From Xylaria sp. FL1777 (Eukaryota; Ascomycota; Sordariomycetes; Xylariales; Xylariaceae), in NCBI GenBank assembly GCA_022578965.1, contig MU400551.1, positions 279,307 through 343,306 on the forward strand: a stretch of DNA of 64,000 nt, read 5' to 3'. Below the pieces are notes generated by a model. It was not told the DNA's origin. It did no database searches and saw only the letters and a list, made by a program, of their open reading frames with translations. Position 1 is the stretch's first letter. Every line of letters begins with the position of its first letter. Shown here in pieces: positions 45,081 through 60,100 of this stretch. A program made the position numbers and the translations under genes.

Positions 45081-48000
45081 GTTTTAAAAAATTGTACTTT
45101 TTTTATAATTATTTAACTATTTTTGTTATTTTTTAGTGTTTATATAATAAATGTTCGTAAAATTTTTTAATAAACTTGTTTTATAAAAATTTTAGTAAGT
45201 AAACCTTATGTTTATATATTAGCTTGTTATTTTTTAATTTTTTATGTTTTTGTAATTATACTAACTTTTTTAAGTTATAAGCTTATTATAGCTATATATT
45301 TATAAAGTTCTTAAATATAACTTTAATTTTTAAGCTTTTATTTCTTTAAAAATATAATACTTAAATGTTTTTTTTTAGAACTTTAAATTTTTTTTAACTT
45401 TGTTAACTAAGTATGTTTGCTTAAATATTTTCCTTTTTTTTAATATAACATATTTTAAAGTTAAACTTAAAAAAAAAAACTATTTAATTTTTATATTGTT
45501 TAATAATTTTTTATATAGTTATAAATTTTATTAAGTTTTAATAATCTAAATAAATTTTAATTAGTTTTATAATTTTTATAAAAAATAGTTTTTACTTTTT
45601 AAGTACTATAATAATTGCAAGCAGTTCTTTATTATATATAAAGTATTATAATGCTATGTTTTATAGTGCTTTAAAGTAATAAGCTACTAAGTGCTATTTT
45701 TTGTTATTTTTTAGTTGTTTTAAAACTTTTATAATTATACTATTTAAAGCATTTATTTTTAGCTTTTTCTTTTTCTATAAATTAAGTAGTTTAACTATAA
45801 AATTAAAAATAACTTTTAATTTTAGTTCTTTAAAAGCTTTTTAAGCTTTTTTTAAAATTAAAAAAAACTTTTTTTTATATTTCTTTTTTATATACTTTAT
45901 AAAATAAAATGCTATTTTCTTAAAGTCTTAAATTAACATTTAAACATAGTTTAAAAATTTTAATGCTTATTATATATTTATAATAATAGCTAAATTAAAT
46001 ATTTTCTAGTTTTATACTATATTAATTTTTAACTATTAAATTTATATTTGTTTTAAAGTAATTATAAATCTTAAAAAGTTAATTTTTTATATATGCTATA
46101 TATACTTTTTTATATTAAGTTATAATTTTGCTTGTTTAAGTATTTTTAATACTTAAGTTATATATTTTTTATGTTTTTTTAGTGTTTTAAAGTAAATTAA
46201 AATATTGTTTAAATAAATAAACACAAATTTATTTAAAAACTTTTATAAAATTATTATTATTATATATTAAAAGCTAGCTAATATGTTTTATAGTTTTTAT
46301 AGCATAATTATATATTTATATAGTTTATATACTATTTATATAGCAGTTTTTTATTTTTTTCTTTTAGTTATTTTAATAGCATAATATTTATTTAAAATAT
46401 TAATTATTATAAACTATTTTGCTTAACTAATATTTTTTTTTATAGTTATTAATAAAATAAAAGAATATTTATTTGCAATAATAATTACGTTTAATAGTTA
46501 ATAATTAATTATTATTTGCTATACTAGTTTTTTTTTTTTATTAATTAGTTGTTTTTTATTTTTTATTTTAAGTACTAGCACTATAAAATATTTAACAAAT
46601 AACTAAAATTCTTTTAGAAATTTTTTTGCTAAGTTTTTTTAAATGTATTTTTATAAAGCATTTATTTTGTTTAAGCTTATATAGTATACTTAATAAAGCT
46701 TTAGTTAATATTTTTTCTTAATAAAAATATAATAGTTTTATAAGCTATATTTAAAAAGTTCTTTTTTTTTTTTTTTTTTAAATAGTTTATAAAATTTATA
46801 ATATACTTTTAGTATTTTGTTTAAAATTTTTTTTGCGATTTTTTTAATTTTTTTGCTTTATTTTTTATTTTCTTAATTAATAGTTTTTGCTTTTTATTAA
46901 ATCAAAAAGTTGCTAGTTTTTAGCTATAGTATTTTTAAAATAATATTATAATTAAATATATTAGCAATATTTAATACAATTTGTTTTTTGTGTTTTTATA
47001 TAAATATATTAAAAAGTTTGGTTTTTTTAAGTATGCAACTGTTATTATAGCTAAAAGTGCTTTTATTAAATCTTTTAATTTTTTAGAATTTTTGCTTATA
47101 TTTCTAAGGAATTTTATTTTGTTTTATTACTTTAAGTAAAATTATATTAACTTATGTTTTTAAGTTAATTAAAATATTATATTTTTTTTTTTAATATATA
47201 AGTTTAACTTTAAATTAGTTTTGCTAGTTATTATATTAAATTTTATGTAAAGCTTTAGTTTTTTTAGCTACTTACTGCTTTTTTAGTAAGTGCTTATTTT
47301 GTTTTTTAACTTTTTTTTATTAAATATTTAAATGCTTGTTTTATTTTATACTTTAAATATTATTGCGCTTTATTTTGTTTTTGCTTTTAGTTAAGCTTTA
47401 AATTATAGTTTTTAAGCTTTTTTACTTTTAGCAACTATTTTTTAGTACAATTATACTTTAATTAGCTAGTAATATTTATAGCAGTTATTTTTACATTTTT
47501 TTAAAATAATATTATAAGTATAGTTAAAATTCTTTTTAAATATTGCAAATTTTTATAAATCTTTATAGTAAATTATAGTTATAATTAACTACTTTAATTT
47601 ATAAAAGTTTTATATTTTTATTTTTATAATTTGTTTAAAAAACTAATTATTTTTTAGTTTATTAAGTAAATATTAATAGCAATAATATATTATATAATAA
47701 TTTTATAATATTTTATTATGTTTTAAATCTTTTAAGCGTAAAATATTATTATTGTTTTTTATTATAGTTTTATTATAATAATAACTTTTAGCAATTAATT
47801 AAATTACTAGCTTTAGTTTTTAAAACATATTAGTTTTTATATTAACTATTAGTGCTTTTTTATTTTGTTGCATTTAAAGCAGTTTAAGCTATAAAAATAC
47901 TTCGTTTATTTTTATTAGTTCTTTTTTTATAGTGTTTTTTATAGCTTTTAATTTTATTTGTTTTTGCTTTAAAATTTTATAAGTTTTGTTTTTTTAAGTT

Positions 48001-49249
48001 TATTTAATAACTAAGTATTTTAATAGTTTATAATTAGTTTAATAATTATACTATTTATAGTTATAGTTTTGTTTTTTTAAATATAACTTTTTTTTAAGCT
48101 ATATTTTAGGCTTTAATAGTTTAAAGTTTTTATAGTTTTATAAGTTTACTAATTGCATTAATTTACTATTTTTTATTGTTTGCTACTTTTAGTTAAACTA
48201 TTTTTTTAAGTTATATATTAAATAACTTTAATTATTTATATAGCAAATATATTTTTTTGTAATTTGTTTTAATAACTATAAAGCTTTTAAATAATATTTA
48301 TATGCTTATTTATTTTAACTTATATAAATAAAGCATTTAGATTTGTTTAATATAATACTTTTGTTTTAACTTAAAATAGCAATTTTATATTTTTGCTTTA
48401 AAAACATATTTTTTAAATCGCTTTGTTATTTTTTGTTATTTTAAACTTTTATAATTTATACTTTTTTTTTAAATTAAAAAATCTTTTTCTTTTTATAGCT
48501 TTTTTTTCTGTTTTTTTTTTTAAATTAGCACTATTTTTAAAAATATTTTTTTTTTTATAATTATAACATTTAACTTTAAACATATTTTAAGGTTATTATT
48601 TTTAAACTTTATTAATTTGTTTAAATCTTTGTTTAATACTTTTTTAAGTATTTTTTTTCTTGTTTTTTTTAGTTCTTTTAGTTTTAAAATACCAATTAAA
48701 TAATTATTAATTAATTATAATAGCTATATTAATACATATATTAATCTTTGCTAGTTTATTTATTTTATATAATTTGTTTTAAACTTAAGTTTTAAGTTTA
48801 TTATAAAATAAATAAAACAATACAAGCTTAAATAATTTTAAAATTATTGCTAATTATTTAAATTTTATAGCGTAATTTACTGCTGCTTTTGTTTGTTTTA
48901 AGCAATAAAGTACTTTTTTTATATATTTTGCCTTTTAAGTATTTTTAAATAATGCTTTTATTTAATTTTTAAACTTAACATAATTTTTAAAAATTTTTTT
49001 TGTTTTTAGCTTAAAGTTAGTTAACTTGTTAGCTTTTAAAAAATCCTTTAAAATAAATTAAAACTATTTTAGTACTTTTTTTAACAGAAATTATAAAATA
49101 GTTATTATTTTTTAGTTTTTTTTTATAATAGTAATAAAATGCTATTTTAAATAAAGTTTAACATAAATTAAAAAAGCTTTTATATTTATAAATCTATTAT
49201 AAAGCTTTAAAGCAATAAGTTTAAAACTTTTAATATTTAGCATTTTTAA

Positions 49250-49560
49250 TATTATAAATAATTTTAATAATAAAAGCAGTAATAATAATAAAAAGTTAAG
49301 TTTTTTATTTTAAGTTATTACTTTAAATATAGCAATAATAAAAGTAAACATTAAGTTTACTAATAATAATATTAATATTAATTATAATATAATTACTTAT
49401 TTAAAGCTTTAACTTATTGTTATAATAATAGTTATTATTGCTGCTTTAATTATTATAGCTAATATTTATGCTAGTTTAAAAGTTATAACGTTTAATATTT
49501 AAGCTATTTTTTAAGTTAAAGCAACTAGTTTGCTTTGTAATACTAGCATTAATGTTAGTT
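49250..49560 (-). pseudogene. Probable gag remnant, Asn-rich (inner copy)
   Basis: The minus strand, with few stops for its composition, reads INASITKQTSCFNLKNSLNI and later a NYYYNNKLKL stretch. A polar, Asn-rich segment close to the 5' LTR fits the end of gag. It has no clear zinc knuckle. The assignment rests on position and composition. Confidence 0.4.
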
Positions 49561-49910
49561 TTTTTTTATTACTACTGCTTAATTTTTTTTTTTTAACTAC
49601 TGCTTTTCTTTTAATAAAAATAGCTAATAAAAGTACTAAAGTTTATTATTTTAGTACATTACTAGTTTTAAAAGTTTCTAAAATTTTTAAACTTAATTTT
49701 TAACTTTTTGTTTTTAATAGTATAACTTAAATTTAGTTTATTAATTATTAAATAAAGTTTATTTACGCAATGCTATTTAGCATTTTTATTTTTTAAATAT
49801 TTCCTTAGTATACCTTTAAAAGTTTATTTTATAAATTGTTTATTATTTAATTCTTTATACTAATATTTATTTTTATATATTAAGTTCTATTAATTAAAAA
49901 GCTATTAAAA

Positions 49911-50404
49911 TATAATAAATTTATTATATATTAATATAACAGGTTTGCTTTAAAGGTTTTAATTTGCAAATAATAATAAAATCTTTAATAGTAGTTCATT
50001 AAAAAGATTTTTAAAGTACTTTTACTACTATGTATTAATAAAAGTTTTAAAAAATTAAAAATAATAAGTATATTAGTATTTAGCAGTTATAAAAAAATTA
50101 ATAGCTAAAGAACTAAAACTAAATAAATAACTAAATATAAAAAGTACATAATTATATAAACAAAAAAAAGGTAAAAAAAGTAGTAACTTCTTTTAAATCA
50201 CTGCAAGTTTAGTAAGCATTAAATTATTATAAACCTAGTAAGCCTTAAATTACCGTAAGCCTAGTAAACTTTAAATCACCGTAAGCTTAGTAAGCTAAGT
50301 AAGTTATTACGTAACTTTAGCTCTAGCTAGCAAAAAAAGAGGTGCATAGTATATATAAAGGCATTAAGCTGCTCTAAAAGCCACCCTTGTGCCAATTTCG
50401 TAAC
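49911..50404 (-). repeat. LTR 3 (inner copy, 5' LTR), 494 bp
   Basis: It starts TATAATAAAT and ends TTTCGTAACA. Its right half is notably less mutated than the other copies and keeps ACCGTAAGCCTAG and GCCACCCTTGTGCC, so it gives the best view of the ancestral LTR. It has four minisatellite units at about 50197-50303. Confidence 0.88.
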
Positions 50405-51489
50405 AAGTTTAATAAAAGCTTTAGTTCTTAAATAAATTAAACAAAATAAAGCATATTAAAAAAAAACAAAAAGCGCTAGCAAAAAAGCAAAAATAATAAA
50501 AAAAGCAAGCTAAAATAACGCAAGCTATTTTATTTAAGTTTAATTAAAATTTTTTAAGTGTTCTTTTTAAGGTTAACTTTTTTTTTTTAGTTTTAAGCAG
50601 TTAAAATATTAGCAATAAAACTAATTTATAACTACTTTAATAGTTCTTAAATGTTTTTTAAGTTTTTAAATATTATTAGCATATAAGTATTTTTTTTATT
50701 TAATAAAATACTTTAAGTTATTATTGTTTTAATAAAAATTTAGTATACTTTTAACTTTATAAACGTTTTAATTTGTTTTTATTTTTAGTTATGTTTTAAT
50801 AAATGTTTTAATAAATATTAGTTCTAATAAAAAAATGTAAAAAATAAAGTAAATTTATATATTTTTTAGTAATAATAGTTTATAGTTAATAAGTAAAATA
50901 ATTTTTTTAATTTTAAAAAAGCTAAGTTTTTTAAATTTTAATTTATTGCTTAATTATTTTATTTTAATTTAAAAAATATTAATGTTTGCATTTTGTTTTT
51001 GTTATAGCAAGTAAATTTTGTTTTTTTTTTTAAAAGTTAGTTCTTTAGTTCGTTTTTTGTTGTAGTATATTAACATTTATTATTATAAAAACTAAAAACA
51101 TAGTTATAGTTTAGCTTATAGCGTTTTAATTTTTGTTGCAATAGTTTTTGCTTAAAATACTATAGTTAAAATAGCAAATGCTTTTATTAATGTTTTTTTT
51201 TGTTTTTTAATAATTATTTGCTATTTATAAATAACTTTATGTAAAAATATGTTTATATTTTTATTTATCAATATATTATATAAAATTTATGTTATTAATA
51301 ATAGTTTTATTTAATTGTTTTATTAATAGTTAATATAACTTTATAAATATTATTTTAGTATTTAGTTTAGTTTTTTTGTTTATTTATTTGTTTATAAGTA
51401 ATAAGTAGTTAAAAACTTTAGTTTAATATTAATAAGTTTAAAAAAACTAGTTTTAAATTTAAAAGTAAATAATTTATTTTAGTTTAAAA

Positions 51490-51810
51490 TAATCTTTTTT
51501 AATAGCTTATGTTTATTTAAATATTAGCATATAAAAGCATATATAAGTTGTTTAACTATTATATTTTCTTTAAATAGCAAAAAGTAAACATACTTAATAA
51601 GTTTATTAATAATAACTTATATTTTATTATATTATACTTTTATAACTAAATTAATTAATAAAAGTAATATTATAATAAAATTTTAAGCAATAGTATATTA
51701 TGCTTATTTAAGTATTTATATAAGTTATAGTAGTTTATAAAGCTTATATTAAGCTACTTTAGCTTTGTTATAAATATTACACTTTTTTATAATAGTTTTA
51801 ACTATGTTTT
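51490..51810 (-). pseudogene. Ty3/gypsy integrase remnant (outer copy)
   Basis: It is aligned, at a constant offset of about 6.73 kb, with the inner copy's integrase remnant, and is broken by the same kind of transitions. Confidence 0.7.
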
Positions 51811-54800
51811 ATAGTTTTAAAAAATCGTATTTTTTTTATAGTTGTTTAATTATTTTTGTTGCTTTTTAGTATTTATATAATAAGTATTTATAAAATTTCT
51901 TAATAAACTTGTTTTATAAAAATTCTAGTAAATAAACCTTGCGTTTATATATTAACTTATTATTTTTTAATTTTTTATGCTTTTATAGCTATATTAACTT
52001 TTTTAAGTTATAAGCTTATTATAGCTATATATTTATAAAGTTTTTAAGTATAACTTTAATTTTTAAGCTTTTATTTCTTTAAGAATATAATACTTAAATG
52101 TTTTTTTTTAAAACTTTAAATTTTTTTTAATTTTGTTAGCTTAGTATGTTTGCTTAAATGTTTTTTTTTTTTTTAATGTAGCATATTTTAAAGTTAAATT
52201 TAAAAAAAAAAACTATTTAATTTTTATATTGTTTAGTAATTTTTTGCATAGTTATAAATTTTATTAAGTTTTAATAATTTAAATAAATTTTAATTAGCTT
52301 TATAATTTTTATAAAAAATAGTTTTTATTTTTTAAGTGCTATAATAATTATAAATAGTTTTTTGTTATATATAAGGTATTATAATGCTACATTTTGTAGT
52401 GCTTTAAAGTAATAAGCTACTAAGTGCTATTTTTTGTTGTTTTTTAGTTGTTTTAAAACTTTTGTAATTATACTATTTAAAGCATTTATTTTTAGCTTTT
52501 TTTTTTTTTGTAAATTAAGTAGTTTAACTATAAAGTTAGAAGTAATTTTTAGTTTTAGTTTTTTAAAAGCTTTTTAAGCTTCTTTTAAAATTAAAAAGGA
52601 TTTTTTTTTATATTTTTTTTTTATATACTTTATAAAATAAAACGCTATTTTTTTAAAGTTTTAAATTAATATTTAAACATAGTTTAAAAATTTTAATGCT
52701 TATTATATATTTATAACAGTAGTTAAGTTAAGTATTTTTTAGTTTTATACTATATTAATTTTTAACTATTAAATTTATATTTATTTTAAAGTAATTATAA
52801 ATTTTAAAAAATTAATTTTTTATATATATTATATATATTTTTTTATATTAAGTTATAATTTTGCTTATTTAAGTATTTTTAATACTTAAGTTATATGTTT
52901 TTTATATTTTTTTAATATTTTAAAATAAATTAAAATATTGTTTAAATAAATAAACATAAATTTGTTTAAAAACTTTTATAAAATTGTTATTATTATGTGT
53001 TAAAAGCTAGCTAATACGTTTTATAGTTTTTATAGCATAATTATATATTTATACAGTTTATATATTGTTTATATAGCAGTTTTTTATTTTTTTTTTTAGC
53101 TATTTTAATAGTATAATATTTATTTAAAATATTAACTGCTATAAACTATTTTGTTTAGCTAATATTTTTTTTTATAATTATTAATAAAGTAAAAAAATAT
53201 TTATTTGCAATAATAATTACGTTTAATAATTAATAATTAATTATTACTTACTATACTAGTTTTTTTTTTTATTAATTAGTTGCTTTTTATTTTTTATTTT
53301 AAGTATTAGCACTATAAAGTATTTAACAAATAATTAAGATTTTTTTAAAAATTCTTTTGCTAAGTTTTTTTAAATATATTTTTATAAAGCATTTGTTTTA
53401 TTTAAGCTTATATAGTATACTTAATAAAGCTTTAATTAACATTTTTTCTTAATAAAAATATAGTAGTTTTATAAGCTATGTTTAAAAAGTTTTTTTTTTT
53501 TTTTTTTTTAAATAGTTTATAAAATTTATAATATATTTTTAGTATTTTGTTTAGAATTTTTTTTGCGATTTTTCTAATTTTTTTGCTTTATTTTTTACTT
53601 TTTTAATTAATAGTTTTTGCTTTTTATTAGATTAAAAAATTGCTAATTTTTAGCTATAATATTTTTAAAATAATATTATAATTAAATATATTAGCAATAT
53701 TTAATATAATTTGCTTTTTGTATTTTTATATAAATATATTAAAAAGTTTGATTTTTTTAAGTATATAACTATTATTATAGCTAAAAGTGCTTTTATTAAA
53801 TCTTTTAATTTTTTAAAATTTTTGCTTATATTTTTAAAAAATTTTATTTTGTTTTGCTACTTTAAATAAAATTATATTAGCTTATATTTTTAAGTTAATT
53901 AAAGTGTTATACTTTTTTTTTTAGTATATAAGTTTAACTTTAAATTAATTTTTTTAGTTATTATATTAAACTTTACGTAAAGCTTTAGTTTTTTTAGCTA
54001 TTTGCTGCTTTTTTAATAAGTGTTTATTTTGTTTTTTGATTTTTTTTTATAAAATGTTTAAATGCTTATTTTTTTTAGTACTTTAAATATTATTATACTT
54101 TATTTTGTTTTTGTTTTTAGTTAAGCTTTAAATTATAGTTTTTAAGCTTTTTTATTTTTAACAACTATTTTTTAGTATAATTATGCTTTAATTAGCTAAT
54201 AATATTTATAGCAATTATTTTTATATTTTTTTAAAATAATATTATAAGTACAATTAGAATTTTTTTTAAATGTTATAAATTTTTATAGATTTTTATAATA
54301 AACTATAGTTATAATTAACTACTTTAATTTATAAAAGTTCTATATTTTTATTTTTGCAATTTGTTTAAAAAACTAATTATTTTTTAGTTTATTAAATAAA
54401 TATTAATAGCAATAATATATTATATAGTAATTTTATAGTACTTTGTTATGTTTTAAATTTTTAAAGCATAAAATATTATTATTATTTTTTATTATAGTTT
54501 TATTATAATAATAACTTTTAATAATTAGTTAAATTATTAGTTTTAGTTTTTAAAACATATTAGTTTTTGTACTAATTATTAATGCTTTTTTGTTTTATTA
54601 TATTTAAAGCAGTTTAAGCTATAAAAATACTTCGTTTATTTTTATTAGTTTTTTTTTTGTAGTATTTTTTATAGCTTTTAATTTTATTTATTTTTGTTTT
54701 AAAGTTTTATAAGTTCTGTTTTTTTAAGTTTATTTAGCAACTAAATATTTTAGTAATTTATAATTAGTTTAATAATTATATTATTTATAGTTATAGTTTT

Positions 54801-56651
54801 GTTTTTTTAAACATAACTTTTTTTTAAGCTATATTTTAAGCTTTAATAGTTTAAAGTTTTTATAGTTTTATAAGTTTGCTAACTATATTAATTTACTACT
54901 TTTTATTATTTATTACTTTTAATTAAACTATTTTTTTAAGTTATATATTAAATAACTTTAATTGTTTATATAATAAATATATTTTTTTGCAATTTGTTTT
55001 AATAACTATAAAGCTTTTAAATAATATTTATATGCTTGTTTATTTTAACTTATATAAATAAAGCATTTAAATTTATTTAATATAGCATTTTTGTTTTAAC
55101 TTATAATAATAACTTTATATTTTTGCTTTAAAAACGTATTTTTTAAATTGCTTTGTTGTTTTTTATTGTTTTAAACTTTTATAACTTGTATTTTTTTTTT
55201 AAGTTAAAAAATCTTTTTTTTTTTATAGCTTTTTTTTTTGTTTTTTTTTTTAGATTAGCATTAATTAGCATTATTTTTAAAAGTGTTTTTTCTTTTTATA
55301 GTTATAATATTTAACTTTAAATATATTTTAAAGTTATTATTTTTAAACTTTACTAATTTGCTTAAATTTCTATTTAATACTTTTTTAAGTATTTTTTTTT
55401 TTGTTTTTTTTAGTTTTTTTAGTTTTAAAATACTAGTTAAATAATTATTAATTAATTATAATAGCTATATTAATATATATATTAATTTTTGCTAGTTTAT
55501 TTATTTTGCATAGTTTGTTTTAAATTTAAGTTTTAAGTTTATTATAAAATAAATAAAACAGTACAAGCTTAAGCAATTTTAAAATTATTATTAATTGTTT
55601 AAATTTTATAGCATAATTTATTGCTGCTTTTGTTTGTTTTAAGCAATAAAGTGCTTTTTTTGTGTGTTTTACTTTTTAAGTGTTTTTAAATAATGCTTTT
55701 ATTTAATTTTTAAACTTAATATAATTTTTAAAAATTTTTTTTGTTTTTAGTTTAAAGTTAGTTAATTTGTTAGCTTTTAAAAAATCTTTTAAAATAAGTT
55801 AAAACTATTTTAGTACTTTTTTTAATAAAAACTATAAAATAATTATTACTTTTTAGTTCTTTTTTATAATAGTAATAAAATGCTATTTTAAATAAAGTTT
55901 AGCATAAATTAAAAAAGCTTTTATATTTATAAATTTATTATAAAGTTTTAAAACAATAAGTTTAAAACTTTTAATGTTTAGCATTTTTAATATTATAAAT
56001 AATTTTAATAATAAAAACAGTAGTAATAATAAAAAGTTAGGTTTTTTATTTTAAGTTATTACTTTAAGTATAGTAATAATAAAAGTAGGCATTAAGTTTG
56101 CTAGTAGTAATATTAATATTAATTATAATATAATTACTTATTTAAAGCTTTAATTTGTTATTATAGTAGCAATTATTATTGCTGCTTTAATTATTATAGC
56201 TAGTATTTATGCTAATTTAAAAGTTATAACGCTTAATATTTAAGCTGCTTTTTAAGTTAAAGCAACTAGTTTGCTTTATAGCGTTAGCATTAATATTAGT
56301 TTTTTTTTATTATTGTTACTTAACTTTTTTTTTTTTATTACTGCTTTTTTTTTAATAAAAATAGCTAGTAAAAATACTAAAGTTTATTGTTTTAATATGT
56401 TGCTAATTTTAAAAGTCTTTAAAATTTTTAAACTTAATTTTTAACTTTTTGTTTTTAGTAATATAACTTAAATCTAATTTATTAGTTATTAAGTAAAGTT
56501 TACTTACATAATGCTATTTAGCATTTTTATCTTTTAAATATTTCTTTAGTATACTTTTAAAAGTTTATTTTATAAACTGTTTATTATTTAACTTTTTATA
56601 TTAATATTTGTTTTTATATATTAAGTTTTATTAATTAAAAAGCTATTAAAG

Positions 56652-57119
56652 TATAATAAATTTATTATATATTAATATAACAAGTTTGCTTTTAAGGTTT
56701 TAATTTATAAATAACAATAAAATTCTTAATAGTAGTTTATTAAAGAGGTTTTTAAAGTACTTTTATTACTATGTATTAATAAAAGTCTTAAAAGTTTAAA
56801 AGTAATAAATATATTAGTGCTTAGCAGTTATAAAAAATTAACAGCTAAAAAACTAGAATTAAATAAGTAACTAAATACAAAAAGTGCATAATTATATAAA
56901 CAAAGAAAAAGTAAAAAAAGTAATAACTCTTTTTAAATTACTATAAGTTTAATAAGCATTAAATTACCGTAAGCCTAGTAAACCTTAAATTACTATAAGC
57001 TTAGTAAACCAGGTAAGTTATTACGTAACTTTAGCTTTAGCTAGCAAAAAAAAAAGTGCAAAGTATATATAAAAGCATTAAGCCGCTTTAAAGGCCACCC
57101 TTGTGCTAATTTCGTAATA
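56652..57119 (-). repeat. LTR 4 (outer copy, 5' LTR), 468 bp
   Basis: It starts TATAATAAAT and ends TTTCGTAATA. It has three minisatellite units (about 56938-57010), as in LTR 1, its partner. It is followed by the target duplication TATAT. Confidence 0.88.
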
Positions 57120-57124
57120 TATAT

Positions 57125-60100
57125 ATGCATTAAAAAATATATTGCTATATAGTATTTTTTATATAAAAGTTAATTAAGGCTAATTAGTTTATTTAGCTTT
57201 TTTATATAAGCGTTATATTTTTTTTATATAAAAATATAACTTAATTATTATTAAACTTAATAAGGTAATCTTAATATAAAGTTTTTTTTAGCTTTGCATA
57301 AAACTTTGCTTTATGTAATTTATGTTTTTTTTTTACTAAAAATTTAAGTGTAATAAAGCTAAATATATTGTTTGTTTATAAACTTATAATACTAAATTTA
57401 TATAAAAGTCTTAATATAAATAATAAACATAAGTTATATATAAAAACTATTATATTAAGTTTTTTATAGTAATATTAGTAATAAATTTTAAACTAATATA
57501 GCTTTAATTTAGTTAAGCTATATAATAATTATATAATTTATATAATAGTTTTTTTAAAATACTTTAAAATAAGTTTAAAAAGTAGTTATATAAGGATTTT
57601 TTATATAAGCTTGTTTTTTAATTATATGTATGCTTATATAATATTTTAAAGTTTGCTTAAAGCATTAAAGTTTTAAATTAGCAAAAAGCTTAAAGCTAGC
57701 AATAGCTATTAGCTTATTTGCTAAATTATTAGTAATTAAATTAGTACGGTTTTTTTTTTTGTATTATTATAGCTTTATATAACTAATTTAAACTTTTTAT
57801 ATAATTTAATTGTTTTTTTTTTGATTTTTTATATAAAGCAAAACTTAAAAATCTAAGTATTATTATATTTGTTTAAGTTATATTTTATGAACTAAAAAAT
57901 ACTTTATATAACAAAGTTATTAATTTTTATAGCGTTTAATTTTTTAAATAAAGCGCTAAAAATGCTAATAATGCTGTTTTTGCGTAACTTTATAGCTAAA
58001 GTATAGTTTTGTTTTTTTTTTAAAGTTAAAAATAAGTTACTAATGTTTTATATAAACGCTATAAAAAAGTTTTTAGCTTTTTTAGGTTTTTTGCGTTTTT
58101 TTTGTATAGCTAGTTTTATAGCTAGTTTTATAACAGTTATGTTTTTTTTTTTACTATTTGCTAAAGTATATTTAATTATATAGTAATATAGCTTAACTTA
58201 TATTTATTTAAAACAAATTAAGCTATTTATAAAGTTAATAATTATGTTAAGTTTTTTAATTAATTATATTTTGTACGGTTTTTTTTAGCTTTGCTTTTTA
58301 TGTTATATAAAAACTTTACTATATAAAAGTAAAAATAATACTTTATATAAAGCTAGCTTATTACGTTTATAAATTATATAGCTAATTTTAACTTTTGCTT
58401 GTTTTTTGCAAAGCATTTTTATAGCTTTTTTAACTGCTTTAGCTCTTTATATAATATTTAGCAAAAAAAAAAGTTTTAATTAACCTTTAAATATGCTTTA
58501 AATATAAAAAGTGTTAAAACTAAGCTATTAAGCTTTGCAGTATTATTTAAAGCTTTAATTGCTATTTATAAAATTAATTTATTTTTTGTATAATAAATTA
58601 GTTTAACTTTTAATATATTATATATATAATAAAAAGGTTTATATGTTTTTTTTATTTTATTAATAGTTTAATAAGCTTTAATAAGCATTTTTTAGCATTT
58701 TATATTTATAATTTTAGCTTAGTTTTAAAATTTTTCGAACAAAAAGTTTATATTAAAGTTATATATAATATAGTTCGGAAGTTTTTAATATACGTTAATT
58801 TAGCACTTATATAAAGCTTTTTAAGCGTTTTATATAAATATAAATTTTAAAAATATAGCTGCTTAAAATAATATAGCTATATTAATTATATATAAAACTT
58901 ACTTGTTGTTTATTTATATAACATTAATTATAATTTTATAATTAAAGTTGTAGTTATTTTTAATTATAAATTTAAAACAATAAAATGCTTAGTTATATAA
59001 CTAGTAATAATAGCAAAACTTTTAAATTTTTTTTAAAGCAAAGCAATTAATATTATAGTTTATATAATTAAACATATTATATAGTTTTTTTATATAAAAA
59101 TGTTTAAAGCGTTTATAAAGCTTTTAAAGTTTTATTTTTATAAAATATAAACTTGCTTTATATAAGCTAATATTAAAAAATAAGTATTTTTATTTTTATA
59201 TAATAAGAATAGTTTTTTTGTTTTGTTATATAATAATGTTTTTTATATTATTAAAGTATGCTTTTAAACAGTTAGCATTTTTTAATAAAAATAAAAAAAA
59301 AGTAAAAATATTTAAAATATAATATATAGTTATATTAAAAGCGTTTTTTATTTATATAATGCTTATAGTATTTATAATATTATTTTTATTAAAATAAATA
59401 TAAATATTACTTAAAGTTTAACTAATTTTTATATAAAAATATATTTAAAAGTATGCTTTTAATTAAGCTTTTTTTACTATTAAATAATTAAAAGCGTTAA
59501 TATTTTAAAGTTTATTTTAGTAGTTTATATAATAATAATTACTTAATATAAACTAATTATATAGTATTATTGTTTTATAGTTTTAAATATTTTTTTTTGT
59601 TATATAATAAAAAAATGCGCTATTTATTAAATATTAAGTAGTTTAATTATTAAATTTTTTATTAATATTTTTAATACTATTGTTTAACTTTAAATATTTT
59701 TTATATTTTATTATATATAAAAAGAATTTTTTTAAAGTAAGTTTTTAGCTATAAATTATTTTATATAAATTAAAAAATATGTTTTTTATATAAGCTTTTT
59801 TTTAAAAAGTATAGCATATTAACTAGCAGTTTTTTTTTTAGCAAACAAAGCATTTTTTGTTTATATAAAAGTTTTAGTTTTTTTAGTTATAGCTTTAAAA
59901 ATAGTTTAGCTATTTAATTAGTTAATTTAATAATTTTAATATAAATTTAAGTTATTAGTTTTTTATATAACTATAGTTATATTTTTAATTTATAAAGTAT
60001 AACTTATTATTTTTTTATATAAAAGTTTTTATTATATTATTTAATGCTATATATAAGTATATTTATAAATTAGCAAAGAATTTTTTATACGTAACTTTTT

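Larger units (their letters stand above)
42705..50404 (-). mobile_element. Inner copy of the Ty3/gypsy element, inserted into the outer copy
   Basis: LTRs are 42705-43199 and 49911-50404 (495 and 494 bp). The target duplication AGTTT is at 42700-42704 and 50405-50409. It is complete at 7,700 bp. Because it interrupts the outer copy it is the younger of the two. Integrase is readable on the minus strand near 44.8-45.1 kb. RIP has hit it as hard as its host. Confidence 0.88.
41757..57119 (-). mobile_element. Outer copy of a Ty3/gypsy element, interrupted by a copy of itself
   Basis: LTRs are 41757-42224 and 56652-57119 (468 bp each), flanked by the target duplication TATAT at 41752-41756 and 57120-57124. 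Removing the inserted copy (42705-50404) and one AGTTT leaves 7,658 bp, matching the 7,700 bp of the inner copy. Internal sequence left of the insertion (42225-42704) and right of it (50405-56651) joins in the same order as in the inner copy. Orientation is minus: a purine tract lies beside the left LTR, integrase is toward the left and an Asn-rich gag-like stretch toward the right. All coding is destroyed by C-to-T and G-to-A changes. Confidence 0.88.

Noticed and set aside
41757..57119. Tandem array of a large repeat
   Set aside because: Target duplications TATAT and AGTTT, and the LTR minisatellite counts, fit a nested insertion of the same family better than tandem duplication.
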